Assembly: GCA_035476575.1 (NCBI GenBank)
Contig: DATILL010000089.1
Coordinates: 1 to 35,088, forward strand
Length of the DNA stretch: 35,088 bases
Source: DATILL01 sp035476575
Lineage (GTDB): Bacteria > Actinomycetota > Actinomycetes > Mycobacteriales > JACQDL01
Direction: 5' to 3'
Shown here: piece by piece, positions 1 to 9,533 of the stretch
Layout: every line of letters begins with the position of its first letter
Numbering within the stretch: the stretch's first letter is position 1
Notes under the pieces: generated by a model
Database searches by the model: none
What the model saw: only the letters and a program-made list of their open reading frames with translations
Told to the model about the DNA's origin: nothing
Position numbers and translations under genes: made by a program

Positions 1-235
1 ACCACACCACGGGAACCGCAGCGAAAGGCCCGACCGGGTCTCCGACCAGGCAACCACCGAAACACAGCAAGCGATCACCGCCGCACCCACCGAAATCCCT
101 CACGCCCTTACCGGCACTCAACCTGGCGGGATGGTCCTGACGGTGGTCGCCTTTGTCCTTCAGGCGTGCCGGACCCGATCATCCTCGGGAGTTGTCTTGA
201 CGCATCTCACACGATCTCCAAGTCCGGCTGGAGCG
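1..235. other. Gene-free left edge, AT-richer than the rest
   Basis: This stretch precedes the stop codon of the first methyltransferase. It is visibly less GC-rich than its surroundings and its open frames do not show the strong third-position GC bias of the real genes nearby. One plus-strand frame (third base of the window) ends with TGA near 139, and a minus-strand frame is open from about 165 to the edge. I recognise no protein family in either. It could be the end of a gene or mobile element that lies outside the window, but I see no inverted repeat or target duplication to support that. Confidence 0.3.
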
Positions 236-1066
236 CTACGGGCGCAGGACGCCGACCACGGTGTGCCGCAGCGACCCGGGCAACACCCGGTCCAGCACCA
301 GGCCGTCGACAGTGGACGCGACGGCCGCCAGCCGGCGCCACGGCAGCCGGCGGGCCAGCCCGCGCCGCCGGCCGTGCGCGACGTAGGACGCGGCCAGCAC
401 CAGGGTCGACAGGAAGTCCGCGGTGGACAGCCGGGCCTGCCGGAACCCGGCCGCCCGCGCCATGGCGGCCAGCTCGTCCGGGGTGAAGACGTGCAGGCTG
501 GCCGCCGTCGAGGCGACCTCCCAGAAGTCCTCCTCGGCGCTCAGCGACCGGTGCAGCACCGGGAGCAGCCCGCGCACCAGCAGCCCACCGTGCCGGTCCA
601 CCGTCGGCGTCGGCTCGCTGGCGACCACCACTGCACCGGACGGCCGCAGGACCCGGCGCCATTCGGCCAGCGCGGCGGGCACGTCCGGCAGGTGGTGCAG
701 GACCCCGCGGCAGACCACCAGGTCCACCGTGGCACCGTCGAAGGGCAGCCGCTGCGCGTCGGCCTGCAGCAGCGGCCAGGCGCCCGCGGCCCGGGCCCGG
801 GCGAGCATCCCGGCCGACAGGTCCACCCCGATCACCCGGGCCCGCGGCGCGGCCCGGCACAGCCCGGCGGCCAGCCAGCCGGTGCCGCAGCCGGCGTCCA
901 CCACCACCTCGCCGCGGCGCAGCGGCCGGCCGAGCAGCCGCTCCACCTCGCGCCGGGCGCACCGCGCCGACCGGGTGTCGTGGACGATCGCAAACCGCTC
1001 GTCGTAGTAGCCGCACTCGTGGTCGTGGAAGATCCGGTTGAGCCGCACCGCTTCCTGACCGTCCAC
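236..1066 (-). CDS. Class I SAM-dependent methyltransferase
   Basis: This 276-residue protein has the Rossmann methyltransferase fold of the Methyltransf_11 type. Motif I is VVDAGCGTGWLAAGL near residues 54-68. An acidic strand end follows (VIGVDLS), then the motif IV region LVVCRGVLHHLPDVPAAL and the post-motif LRPSGAVVVASEP. The C-terminal third, after HVFTPDEL, is a substrate cap ending in an arginine- and leucine-rich tail. Nothing reveals the substrate; small-molecule or quinone-like substrates are common for this fold. The start is a GTG with TACCCT eight bases upstream and no Shine-Dalgarno sequence, so the mRNA may be leaderless. It is divergent from the MoxR operon and stands alone. 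Confidence 0.82.
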   Translation of the reverse strand: MDGQEAVRLNRIFHDHECGYYDERFAIVHDTRSARCARREVERLLGRPLRRGEVVVDAGCGTGWLAAGLCRAAPRARVIGVDLSAGMLARARAAGAWPLLQADAQRLPFDGATVDLVVCRGVLHHLPDVPAALAEWRRVLRPSGAVVVASEPTPTVDRHGGLLVRGLLPVLHRSLSAEEDFWEVASTAASLHVFTPDELAAMARAAGFRQARLSTADFLSTLVLAASYVAHGRRRGLARRLPWRRLAAVASTVDGLVLDRVLPGSLRHTVVGVLRP

Positions 1067-1071
1067 GACGA

Positions 1072-1082
1072 CTCAGGGTAAT
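1072..1082 (-). promoter_or_regulatory. Candidate -10 of a leaderless promoter for the first methyltransferase
   Basis: On the minus strand TACCCT lies eight bases before the GTG start at 1066, matching the actinobacterial TANNNT pattern for leaderless transcripts. No ribosome binding site precedes the start. The inference rests on spacing alone. Confidence 0.35.
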
Positions 1083-1142
1083 GTCGCGAACATCCTACGA
1101 GCTCCCGCCCCGGCCCTCGGGAAGCCGTCTTCGAGCCAGGTA

Positions 1143-1171
1143 GCTCGGCAGCGGAACTAGGCTCGGCAGCG
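1143..1171. repeat. Direct repeat GCTCGGCAGCG x2 upstream of the MoxR operon
   Basis: GCTCGGCAGCG occurs at 1143-1153 and again at 1161-1171, so the repeats begin 18 bases apart. They lie in the 271-bp region between the divergent methyltransferase and MoxR genes. The spacing could suit a regulator binding almost two helical turns apart, but no family is indicated. Nothing else was recognised in this intergenic region. Confidence 0.35.
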
Positions 1172-1337
1172 AAATGGGGTTGAGACGACGTACGCCCTGC
1201 CAGACTGCGAGGAACAGTTTGTGACCGAGCGGGACCAGCCAGGGTCGTCGGGAACCGGAGGCCGCCGCGCTGGCGTTCCATCGCCAGGGCCGGCTCAAAC
1301 CCACCCGGAGCGCACCTGGCACGCGGAGGAGGAGCGT

Positions 1338-2390
<1,053 letters not shown>

Positions 2391-2399
2391 GAGCATCCG

Positions 2400-3731
2400 G
2401 TGCGCACCGCGCTGTCCGCGCTCACCACGCGAGGCCGGTGCCTGCTCGCGGCCGGCGTCGCCTCTGCCCTCTGCTCGGTCACGCTCGGCGAGAAGGACCT
2501 GCTCCGGGTGGCCTGCTTCCTCGTCGCGCTGCCGCTGCTGGCGGCCGGCGCCGTGGTCCGGACCCAGTTCCGGCTGCGCTGCGCGCGGCGGGTCGACCCC
2601 GGCCGGGTGCCGGTCGGGCAGCCGGCCCGGGTGCTGCTGGAGCTGGAGAACGTCTCCTACCTGCCAACCGGGCTGCTGCTCCTGGAGGACGACCTGCCGT
2701 ACGCCCTCGGCGGCCGGACGCGGTTCATGCTGGACCGGATCCGGCCGGGCTACCCGCGGCAGGTGCACTACGAGATCCGCTCCGACGTCCGCGGCCGGCA
2801 CCGGGTCGGGCCGCTGCGGCTGCGGCTGACCGACCCGTTCGGGCTGGTCGAGCTGACCCGCAGCTTCACCACCACTGACCGGCTGACCGTGGTGCCGGCC
2901 GTGCAGCCGCTGCCCGCGGTCCGGGTCGGCGGCTCGTGGCATGCCGGCGGCGACAGCGCGGCCCGCGCCGTGGCGGTCCGCGGCGAGGACGACGCCGCCA
3001 CCCGGGAGTACCGGCACGGCGACGACCTGCGCAAGGTGCACTGGCGGTCCACCGCCCGGACCGGCACGCTCATGGTCCGCCAGGAGGAGCGGCCGTGGCA
3101 GAGCACCGCCACCCTGCTGCTGGACACCCGGCTGGCCGCCCACCGCGGCGACGGCCCGGCCAGCAGCCTGGAATGGGCGGTCAGCGCCGTGGCCAGCATC
3201 GGCGTCCACCTCGGCCGGCTCGGCTACACGCTGCGCTACCTGACCGACGCCGGCCTGGTGCGGCCGGGCGTCGACTTCGTTGAGGACGCCGTACTGCTGG
3301 ACCAGCTCGCCGACGTCACCGGGTCGCACCACCGCCGGCTGGACGGCGCGCTGGCCGCGCTGCGCGGCGGTGACGGGACGCACGGCACGCTGGTCGCCGT
3401 GCTCGGCCAGATCGGCATCCAGGACGCGCAGGCGCTGGTCGCGGCCCGCTCGGCCCGGGACGGCAACATCGCGGTGCTCCTCGACACGGGGAGCTGGGCG
3501 GGCGGCGGGCGGGCGGCCGGCAGCGCCGGCCCGACCGACCACGAGCTGGCCAGCCGGCAGCTCGGCGCGGCCGGCTGGCGGGTGGTCCGGGCCAGGTACG
3601 GCGACCAGCTCCCCATGCTGTGGTCGCAGGCGGACAACCGGGCCGGCGCGCCGGACCCGGCCAGTGCCTCGGCCAGTGCCCTGGGCCCGACCAGTGTCCC
3701 AAACCCGACCGGGACGGCGGGCTGGCCATGA
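2400..3731 (+). CDS. DUF58 domain-containing membrane-anchored protein
   Basis: This 443-residue protein carries two N-terminal hydrophobic segments (about residues 12-55), then a beta-rich region, then the DUF58 core. The core signature is the stretch EYRHGDDLRKVHWRSTART near residue 207, followed by LMVRQEERPW and a von Willebrand A-like part (TLLLDTRLAAHRG). DUF58 proteins are encoded beside MoxR ATPases and are thought to be their partners; the biochemical role is unsettled. The tail after about 420 is low-complexity Ala/Ser/Pro. The start is a GTG behind TAGGAG, which overlaps the MoxR stop. Its own stop overlaps the next start as ATGA, so translation is probably coupled. Confidence 0.9.
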   Translation: MRTALSALTTRGRCLLAAGVASALCSVTLGEKDLLRVACFLVALPLLAAGAVVRTQFRLRCARRVDPGRVPVGQPARVLLELENVSYLPTGLLLLEDDLPYALGGRTRFMLDRIRPGYPRQVHYEIRSDVRGRHRVGPLRLRLTDPFGLVELTRSFTTTDRLTVVPAVQPLPAVRVGGSWHAGGDSAARAVAVRGEDDAATREYRHGDDLRKVHWRSTARTGTLMVRQEERPWQSTATLLLDTRLAAHRGDGPASSLEWAVSAVASIGVHLGRLGYTLRYLTDAGLVRPGVDFVEDAVLLDQLADVTGSHHRRLDGALAALRGGDGTHGTLVAVLGQIGIQDAQALVAARSARDGNIAVLLDTGSWAGGGRAAGSAGPTDHELASRQLGAAGWRVVRARYGDQLPMLWSQADNRAGAPDPASASASALGPTSVPNPTGTAGWP

Positions 3732-6085
3732 GACCGAGCGCCCGGCTGACGGCCCTGGCCGGCGGCGCGACGGCGCTCGGCATCGTTCCGCTGGCCGCGC
3801 TGTTCGACAATGTGACCTGGATCTTTCCCGCGCTGGCCGCGATCACGCTGGTGACGTCGTTCCAGCTTCTGGCCCGCCGGCTGCGGCTGCCCGACGGCCT
3901 GGTGCCGCTGGCCGGCGCGGTCGGGCTGCTGCTCTTCCTGTCCTGGGCGTTCGCCCGGAGCGGTAGCTACGGCGGCCTGCTGCCCACCTGGCACACCCTC
4001 GGGCTGCTCCGGGACGGGCTGCGGGACGGCTTCGCCGACATCCACGACTACGCCGTCCCGGCGCCGACCACCACCGGCCTGACGCTGGTCGTCGCGGTCT
4101 CGGCCGGGCTGGTGGCGCTGCTGGTGGACGCCCTCGCGGTGGCGGCCCGGCGACCGGCCATCGCCGGGCTGGTGCTGCTGGCCCTGTACGCCGTCCCGAC
4201 CGCGATCTCGGGGCGGCCGGTGTCCTGGGTGTACTTCGTGGCCGGCGCCTCCGGCTACCTGATGCTGCTGCTGGCCGAGGAGCGGGACAGGCTGCGGCAC
4301 TGGGGCCGGCCGGTCCGCGCCACCGACCCAGGGTGGCAGGGAGACCCGGCGCCGCGGCACGGCGGCTGGCGTACCAGCCTGGCGGTGCTGGCCATCGCCG
4401 TGGTGGTCCCCGCGATGGTGCCCGGGCTGTCGGCCAGCGGGCTGTCCGGGTTCGGCTCCGGCTCGGGCGGCTCGAACGGCACCCGGCTCGACCCGTACGC
4501 CCGTACCCGCGGCTACCTGCTGCAGGGCGGCACGCCGTACGAGGTGATGCGGCTGCGCACCGACAACCGGGAGGCCTACTACCTGCGCACCCAGGTGCTG
4601 GACCGCTACAGCGACGCCGGCTGGGCGATGTCCGGCCCGCGCGGGAGCCTGCTCACCGATGGTGCGCTGCCGCGACCCGGGCTGGGCGACGTCCGCCAGT
4701 TCAGCGCGCACGTCACGGTCACGGTGTACGACGATGGCTACCTGCCCACGCTGGGTGGCACCGCCAAGCTGGACGGGCTGGCCGAGCCGGGGCAGTGGCG
4801 GTACGACGCCGAGCGGGGCGTCGTGTTCAGCGAGACGGCCAACGCCAAGGGCAAGGACTACGAGCTGTGGGTGGCCGAGCCGCGGCCGAGCGTGGCCGCC
4901 CTGGAGCTGAGCCTCGCGCTGGGACCGACCGAGCCGCTGGAGGTGCGCTGGACGGCGGTGCCGCGGAACTTCCCCGCCCCGGTGCGGCAGCTAGTGGAGC
5001 GGCTGGCCGGCGGCGCGGCAACCCCGTACGCCAAGGCACGCGCCGTCTACGACTACTTCTCGCCCGCCAACGGCTTCCAGTACTCCACCGCCACCAAGCC
5101 GAGCGACACCGGCAGCGACCTGGCCGACTTCGTCCTGCGCAGCAAGCAGGGCTTCTGCCAGCAGTACGCCGCCTCGCTGGCGATCATGCTGCGGGTGGCG
5201 GGCGTGCCGGCCCGGGTGGTGCTGGGCTTCACCCACCACGGCGAGGCGAGGGACGGCGTGTGGTCGATCATGAACACCGACGCGCACGCATGGGTGGAGG
5301 CGTACTTCGCCGGTATCGGCTGGATCCCGTTCGACTCGACCCCGCCCGACCCGGGCACGCCCGGCCGCACCGTGGGCTCCGGGTGGGCACCCGTGGCGGC
5401 CCCGTCCGCGCGACCGCCCGCAAGTCCTGGTGCCAGCGCGAGCGGCACGCCGTCCACCGGGGCGACCCGGCCGCAACGGCCGGACGCCGGGGCGAACGCC
5501 GCCGACCCGGTCGGGGCGGGCCGTCCGTCCGTCACCCCGGCCCAGGTGCTGGGCCTGCTGGGCACCCTGCTCGCGGTGCTGCTGCTGGCCACGCCGGCCG
5601 GCTGCCGGGCGGTGCTGCGGCGGCGGCGGATAGCGCTGGCCGGCCAGGCCGACCCGGGCGCGGCGGCGCGGGCCGCCTGGGACGAGCTCACCGCGACCGC
5701 GGCCGACCTCGACATCCCGCTGCGGCCGGAGGAGTCGCCCCGCGCGACGGCCAGCCGGCTGGTCCGGGAGGTGCCGCTGGCCGGTCCGCCGGCCGCCGGG
5801 CTGCGGCTGCTCGCGCTGGCCGAGGAGCGTGCCCGGTACGCCCCGCGGCCCAGTGTGGACGGCGACCTGCCGACCGCGGTGGGGGCGGTCCGTCGCGGGC
5901 TGCGGGCGTCCCGGGGGCCGGGCCGGCGCTGGCTGGCCCGGGTCGCCCCGCCGTCGGTGCTGCACGCCCTCCAGGCGGCGCTCGCACAGCACGGCACCCG
6001 GCTGTCGCGGCGGGTCGACCAGCTCGGCTCCGATGTCCGGCGGGTGGTCCGGCGCCGCCGCACAGACCCGCCGCGACGCCCGTAG
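3728..6085 (+). CDS. TgpA-type transglutaminase-like membrane protein (DUF3488, DUF4129)
   Basis: This 785-residue protein has an N-terminal bundle of about six to seven membrane helices (DUF3488/TgpA_N), a large extracytoplasmic part with a transglutaminase-like core, one more membrane helix near residue 610 (LGLLGTLLAVLLLATPAGC) and a cytosolic DUF4129-like tail. The catalytic triad is visible: Cys477 in KQGFCQQYA, His520 in TDAHAWVEAY and Asp536 in WIPFDSTPPD. A Pro/Ala/Ser-rich linker (about 555-605) separates the core from the last helix. The ATG at 3728 overlaps the DUF58 stop by four bases; an upstream in-frame start would lie inside the DUF58 gene. With MoxR and DUF58 this is the usual three-gene actinobacterial set, probably acting at the cell envelope; its substrate is unknown. 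Confidence 0.92.
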   Translation: MRPSARLTALAGGATALGIVPLAALFDNVTWIFPALAAITLVTSFQLLARRLRLPDGLVPLAGAVGLLLFLSWAFARSGSYGGLLPTWHTLGLLRDGLRDGFADIHDYAVPAPTTTGLTLVVAVSAGLVALLVDALAVAARRPAIAGLVLLALYAVPTAISGRPVSWVYFVAGASGYLMLLLAEERDRLRHWGRPVRATDPGWQGDPAPRHGGWRTSLAVLAIAVVVPAMVPGLSASGLSGFGSGSGGSNGTRLDPYARTRGYLLQGGTPYEVMRLRTDNREAYYLRTQVLDRYSDAGWAMSGPRGSLLTDGALPRPGLGDVRQFSAHVTVTVYDDGYLPTLGGTAKLDGLAEPGQWRYDAERGVVFSETANAKGKDYELWVAEPRPSVAALELSLALGPTEPLEVRWTAVPRNFPAPVRQLVERLAGGAATPYAKARAVYDYFSPANGFQYSTATKPSDTGSDLADFVLRSKQGFCQQYAASLAIMLRVAGVPARVVLGFTHHGEARDGVWSIMNTDAHAWVEAYFAGIGWIPFDSTPPDPGTPGRTVGSGWAPVAAPSARPPASPGASASGTPSTGATRPQRPDAGANAADPVGAGRPSVTPAQVLGLLGTLLAVLLLATPAGCRAVLRRRRIALAGQADPGAAARAAWDELTATAADLDIPLRPEESPRATASRLVREVPLAGPPAAGLRLLALAEERARYAPRPSVDGDLPTAVGAVRRGLRASRGPGRRWLARVAPPSVLHALQAALAQHGTRLSRRVDQLGSDVRRVVRRRRTDPPRRP

Positions 6086-6235
6086 CATGCTCGTTCGGCG
6101 CGAAGATAGAGTTCTCCTTTCCCGCGTTGCGCTGGCCTCGTATCCTCATGGTGACGGCCGGGGTCACGGTCGTCGGCTAACCATTTCTCCGCGGCGAGTA
6201 GCACTCGCAGCGGGCGCATCGCTGGGAGGAGCGCC
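6086..6235 (+). promoter_or_regulatory. 150-bp intergenic region with candidate promoter for the DUF3040 gene
   Basis: The gap after the transglutaminase gene is less GC-rich than the coding sequence on either side. TATCCT at 6141-6146 fits an actinobacterial -10 element, about 90 bases before the GTG at 6236. No convincing -35 element lies at the right distance. GGGAGGA at 6224-6230 is a clear ribosome binding site for the DUF3040 gene. I see no terminator hairpin. Confidence 0.35.
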
Positions 6236-6616
6236 GTGCCGCTCTCTGATCATGAGCAGCGCCTGCTCGAGCAGATCGAGCGTGCGCTGTACGCCGAGGA
6301 TCCGAAGTTCGCCTCCACGGTGAGCTCGACGAACCTGCGGACCCATGCACGCCGACGGCTCGTGCGCGCCGTCCTCGGGTTCGTCCTCGGCATCGTCGCG
6401 CTGCTGGCAGGAGTCGCCAAGTGGCAGCCGCTCGCGGTGGCCGGGTTCCTCGTGATGTTCGCCGCGGTGGTCTACGCGGTGCCGCAGTCGAAGAAGATGT
6501 TCGGCAGGCCGGAGCTGCGGGTCGTCGGTGAGCCGGCAAAGACCCGCAAGCCACGCAAGCCGTCGTTGCTCAAGCGGATGGAAGAGCGCTTCCGCCGTCG
6601 CTTCGACGAGCGTTAG
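6236..6616 (+). CDS. DUF3040 domain-containing small membrane protein
   Basis: This 126-residue protein opens with the DUF3040 signature MPLSDHEQRLLEQIERALYA. Two membrane helices follow (about residues 44-60 and 64-82, VLGFVLGIVALLAGVA and AVAGFLVMFAAVVYAV), then a strongly basic tail rich in Lys and Arg. DUF3040 proteins are confined to Actinobacteria and their function is not known; the gene often sits near the division cluster and the MoxR/transglutaminase genes. The GTG start at 6236 has GGGAGGA six bases upstream. Its last 47 bases overlap the end of dinB on the other strand, so the two genes converge without a spacer. Confidence 0.9.
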   Translation: MPLSDHEQRLLEQIERALYAEDPKFASTVSSTNLRTHARRRLVRAVLGFVLGIVALLAGVAKWQPLAVAGFLVMFAAVVYAVPQSKKMFGRPELRVVGEPAKTRKPRKPSLLKRMEERFRRRFDER

Positions 6617-7892
6617 GCAGCGCGACCGGACCAGCGAGAGCCGCCCGAGGGCGGCTCTTGGCGTCCCCGGCCGGCGGCCGGACCAGCGCGGCTGGCCGCA
6701 CCACGCCCGGCCCGAACCGGGTCACCGCTTGGTCGACCGCCCGGTCGGCCTCCGGCCAGCCTCGTGCCCTGGCCCCCAGCTCCGGCTGTGGCGGCGCGAG
6801 CCCGGCCCGCACCAGCCCTTCCACCCGCACGCCGACCAGCCGGATCGGGGTATGGCCCAGGTCCAGCGCGTCGAAGAGCTGGCGGGCGGCCGCGTAGATG
6901 TCCTGCCCGACGTCGGTCGGCGCGGCGAGCGTGCGGGCCCGGGTGATCGTGGCGAAGTCGGTGAACCGGATCTTGATGCTTACCGTCCGGCCCACCTGCC
7001 CGGCGGCCCGCACCCGGCTCGCCGTACGCTCGGCGAGCCGCAGCAGCTCGCGGTGGATCGCGGCCGGGTCGCCGATGTCCACATCGAACGTCTCGTCCGC
7101 CCCGATCGACCTCTCCCGCGACGCGGGAACCACCCGACCCTCATCCCGACCCCAGGCGAGCTCGTGAAGGTGCGCGCCGACCGCCTGGCCTACCATCCGC
7201 TGCAAGGACGTGCGTGGCGTCCGCGCGACATCGGCGACCGTACGCAGGCCGACCTGGTGGAGCTGGGCCGCGGTCTGCTGGCCCACCCCCCACAGGGCCG
7301 CGATGGGCAGCGGGTGCAGGAACTCGATCACCCCGTCGACGGGGACAACCAGCAGCCCGTCCGGCTTGCACCGGGCCGAGGCGAGCTTGGCGACGAACTT
7401 CGTCGACGCGACTCCCACCGAGCAGGTGATGCCCTCCTGGTCGGCCACCCGGGCGCGGATCAGCGCACCGATCCGCGCGGGCGGGCCGAGCAGCCGGACC
7501 GCGCCGGACACGTCGAGGAAGGCCTCGTCCAGCGACCGCGGCTCGACCAGTGGCGTGCACGACCGGAAGATCTCCATCACGCCGCGGGACACCTCGGCGT
7601 AGTGGATGAGATCGGGCGGCAGCACCACCGCCTGGGGGCAGAGCTGGCGGGCCCGGCTCATCGGCATGGCACTACGCACCCCGCACTGGCGGGCCGGGTA
7701 GCTCGCCGAGCTGACCACGCCGCGCGGGCCGGTGCCGCCGACGATCACCGGCCGGCCAGCCAGCTCGGGCCGGCGCCGCGCCTCGACATGAGCGAAGAAG
7801 GCGTCCATGTCGACGTGCAGGATCGGACAGCCGGTGTCATCGCCCACCGGGCCGACCGCACCCGCCCGGGGAAGCTCGCCACTGCGGCCCAC
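6570..7892 (-). CDS. dinB: DNA polymerase IV (Y-family translesion polymerase)
   Basis: This is a 440-residue error-prone polymerase that copies past damaged bases. The catalytic acidic residues are present: Asp28 in ILHVDMDAFFAHVE and Asp122-Glu123 in SLDEAFLDVSG. The palm/finger motif SYPARQCGVRSAMPMSRA, the thumb helix-hairpin-helix region (ALWGVGQQTAAQLHQVG) and the little-finger domain (RSIGADETFDVDI onward) follow in order. The C-terminal 60 or so residues are Ala/Arg/Pro-rich and I see no clear beta-clamp motif there. The GTG start at 7892 has GGAGGT upstream and lies 16 bases after the CmoM-like methyltransferase. It is the last gene of a three-gene set that begins behind a LexA box, so damage induction is likely. 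Confidence 0.95.
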   Translation of the reverse strand: MGRSGELPRAGAVGPVGDDTGCPILHVDMDAFFAHVEARRRPELAGRPVIVGGTGPRGVVSSASYPARQCGVRSAMPMSRARQLCPQAVVLPPDLIHYAEVSRGVMEIFRSCTPLVEPRSLDEAFLDVSGAVRLLGPPARIGALIRARVADQEGITCSVGVASTKFVAKLASARCKPDGLLVVPVDGVIEFLHPLPIAALWGVGQQTAAQLHQVGLRTVADVARTPRTSLQRMVGQAVGAHLHELAWGRDEGRVVPASRERSIGADETFDVDIGDPAAIHRELLRLAERTASRVRAAGQVGRTVSIKIRFTDFATITRARTLAAPTDVGQDIYAAARQLFDALDLGHTPIRLVGVRVEGLVRAGLAPPQPELGARARGWPEADRAVDQAVTRFGPGVVRPAALVRPPAGDAKSRPRAALAGPVALPNARRSDGGSALPSA

Positions 7893-7908
7893 CGCCTACC
7901 TCCCGCCG

Positions 7909-8700
7909 TCAGGCCGGCGGGCCAGCCTGGCGGGCCAGCGCGTGAAGCTGGGTGGCCATGTCCCGGTAGGGCGGCACCGCCGAGGCCGCCAGCTCCAGGT
8001 CGTGCAACGCTTCCACCGCGCCGGGCACGCCGTCCAGCAGCGCCCCCGGGACCAGGTCGGTGACCACCCGGACGCCGTGCAGCCGCTCCACCACGAGCCC
8101 GGCCGAGCCCAGCAGCGCGGTGAGGGACGCGGTGTCGAACCGGCGCTGGACGCTATCGGTCTCGCTCGACCGCCCGGCCGGGTCGGTCAGCACCCGCATC
8201 GCCTCGGCGAGGTGACCGCTGAGCGCACGGGCGAACACCGCTGCCGTCCGGTTGGCCACCAGCATGCTGACGCACCCACCCGGACGCAGCATCGCGGCGA
8301 TGGTGGCCGTGGTAGCCGCCGCGTCGTCCACCACCTCCAGCACGCTGTGACAGAGCACCAGGTCGTACGACGCCGGGTCGGCCACGTCGGACAGCCGGTC
8401 TGCGTCGCCCTGCACCCCAACGACCCGGTTGGCCACCCCCGCCTCGGCCGCCCGCCGCTCCAACGTGGCGAGCGCGTCGGCGCTGGTGTCGACCACCGTC
8501 ACGGCCAGCCCCAGCCCGGCCAGCGGCACCGCGAACATGCCGCTGCCGCCCCCGACGTCCAGCGCGGACAGGCCCACGCCTGGCATGTCCTGCCTACCTT
8601 GCCCGCTGGCCGCGGCACCACGCTGGTCGAGCTCGGCGCGCAGCACCGACCACACCACGGCTAGCCGGGGCGAGGCGGACATCCGCGTACGGCCTGCCAC
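7909..8700 (-). CDS. Class I SAM methyltransferase, CmoM/SmtA-like
   Basis: This 263-residue methyltransferase has motif I LSALDVGGGSGMFAVPLA at about residues 44-61, the acidic strand end VTVVDTSADAL, and the run DLVLCHSVLEVVDD. The helix after LRPGGCVSMLVANRTAA resembles CmoM (SmtA), the enzyme that methylates carboxymethoxyuridine in tRNA. The resemblance is from memory of that family, and the true substrate is unproven. I place the start at the GTG at 8700, because GAGGGGAGG ends five bases upstream; an in-frame start at 8748 would add 16 residues without such a site, and an ATG at 8682 is too far from it. It lies 78 bases after the HEPN gene and 16 before dinB. Confidence 0.85.
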   Translation of the reverse strand: MAGRTRMSASPRLAVVWSVLRAELDQRGAAASGQGRQDMPGVGLSALDVGGGSGMFAVPLAGLGLAVTVVDTSADALATLERRAAEAGVANRVVGVQGDADRLSDVADPASYDLVLCHSVLEVVDDAAATTATIAAMLRPGGCVSMLVANRTAAVFARALSGHLAEAMRVLTDPAGRSSETDSVQRRFDTASLTALLGSAGLVVERLHGVRVVTDLVPGALLDGVPGAVEALHDLELAASAVPPYRDMATQLHALARQAGPPA

Positions 8701-8778
8701 GTCGGCCTCCCCTCGGTTGCCCTGGTCACCGGCGACAGGCACCGGCATCAGGTCGCAGCCTAGCCAGTCACGGTAGGC

Positions 8779-9252
8779 CTACCCGGCGCTGGCCACCGCC
8801 ACCGGCGAGCGGATGACGCCCAGGCTGGTCTCCACCACGGCGAGGAAGGTGCCCACGTCGCGGACCAGGTCATCGGCGTCCCGAGGGCTGACCGCGTACG
8901 GCGAGCCAGCCTCGGCCGCGGCCCGCTTGCGGGACCCGGCAGCGAAGAACGCGGCCCACTCCCCCAGCTCCGGGGCGATCGAGGTCAGCAGCACCCAGGC
9001 GCTGGTCGGGCGACGGCGGACCGGCGCGTCGGCCGGGTGCGCCCGGGCCGCCAGCATCGCGGCGGCACCACGCAACGCCGCCAGGTGCGCGGCGGCGTAC
9101 CGGTCGGCCGGACAGGCCTGCTCAGCCGCCTCGGCCAACGTCCGCCGGGCCTGGGTGACCAGCTCGACGGCGGACAGCGAGAGCCGGGCCGACAGCGGCA
9201 GCCGGGCGACCCGGCCCGGCCGCGGCAAGCCGGTACGTCCTGGCAGCGGCAT
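8779..9252 (-). CDS. SAV_6107-type HEPN domain protein
   Basis: This 157-residue mostly helical protein resembles the SAV_6107 group of HEPN proteins, which in actinomycetes is commonly found beside dinB. The recognisable core is VELVTQARRTLAEAAEQ, then DRYAAAHLAALRGAAAML, then RPTSAWVLL and APELGEWAAFFAAGSRKRAA. HEPN RNases use an R-X4-6-H motif; Arg51 and His56 in RYAAAH fit that spacing, although this is not the usual place for it in the fold, so activity is not proven. The ATG at 9252 has GGAGGG seven bases upstream; a longer in-frame reading to 9459 would run through the LexA box and has atypical composition. A palindrome (GGTAGGCCTACC, 8772-8783) covers its stop codon. Confidence 0.8.
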   Translation of the reverse strand: MPLPGRTGLPRPGRVARLPLSARLSLSAVELVTQARRTLAEAAEQACPADRYAAAHLAALRGAAAMLAARAHPADAPVRRRPTSAWVLLTSIAPELGEWAAFFAAGSRKRAAAEAGSPYAVSPRDADDLVRDVGTFLAVVETSLGVIRSPVAVASAG

Positions 9253-9393
9253 CGAAAGCCCTCCGTTCCGAAAGCTGCGGCGCGGGCGGCCCCGAGGCCG
9301 CCCACCGCGGGGCTGCCGGACGCGTGCGGTCGAGCCACGCGCCCGGCAGGGGACTCCCGCCGGCGGACCGGCACTGCGATACCGGTGCGCCGT

Positions 9394-9409
9394 TCGAACG
9401 TGCGTTCGA
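9394..9409 (-). promoter_or_regulatory. Perfect LexA (SOS) box upstream of the HEPN-methyltransferase-dinB operon
   Basis: The sequence is TCGAACGTGCGTTCGA, an exact match to the actinobacterial SOS box TCGAAC-N4-GTTCGA, with one more matching pair outside it (T and A). It lies about 140 bases before the HEPN start and is the only operator-like element between that gene and the oppositely placed permease end. TACACT at 9419-9424 (minus strand) fits a -10, which would put the box just after the transcription start, where LexA would block the polymerase. Confidence 0.85.
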
Positions 9410-9483
9410 ACGAAACGAAGTGTAGACCCAGCCACCGACAGGACCGCAAGCCCCGGCACGCAGCCATCGGAAAGCGCCGGGAG

Positions 9484-9509
9484 CTGGACACCGGGACCTG
9501 GACACCGGG
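9484..9509. repeat. Short tandem direct repeat CTGGACACCGGG x2
   Basis: CTGGACACCGGG occurs at 9484-9495 and 9498-9509, a 14-base period, just past the permease stop codon. I see no role for it. Confidence 0.4.
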
Positions 9510-9533
9510 GCAGGCAGCCGCGCCGCGGACCAG

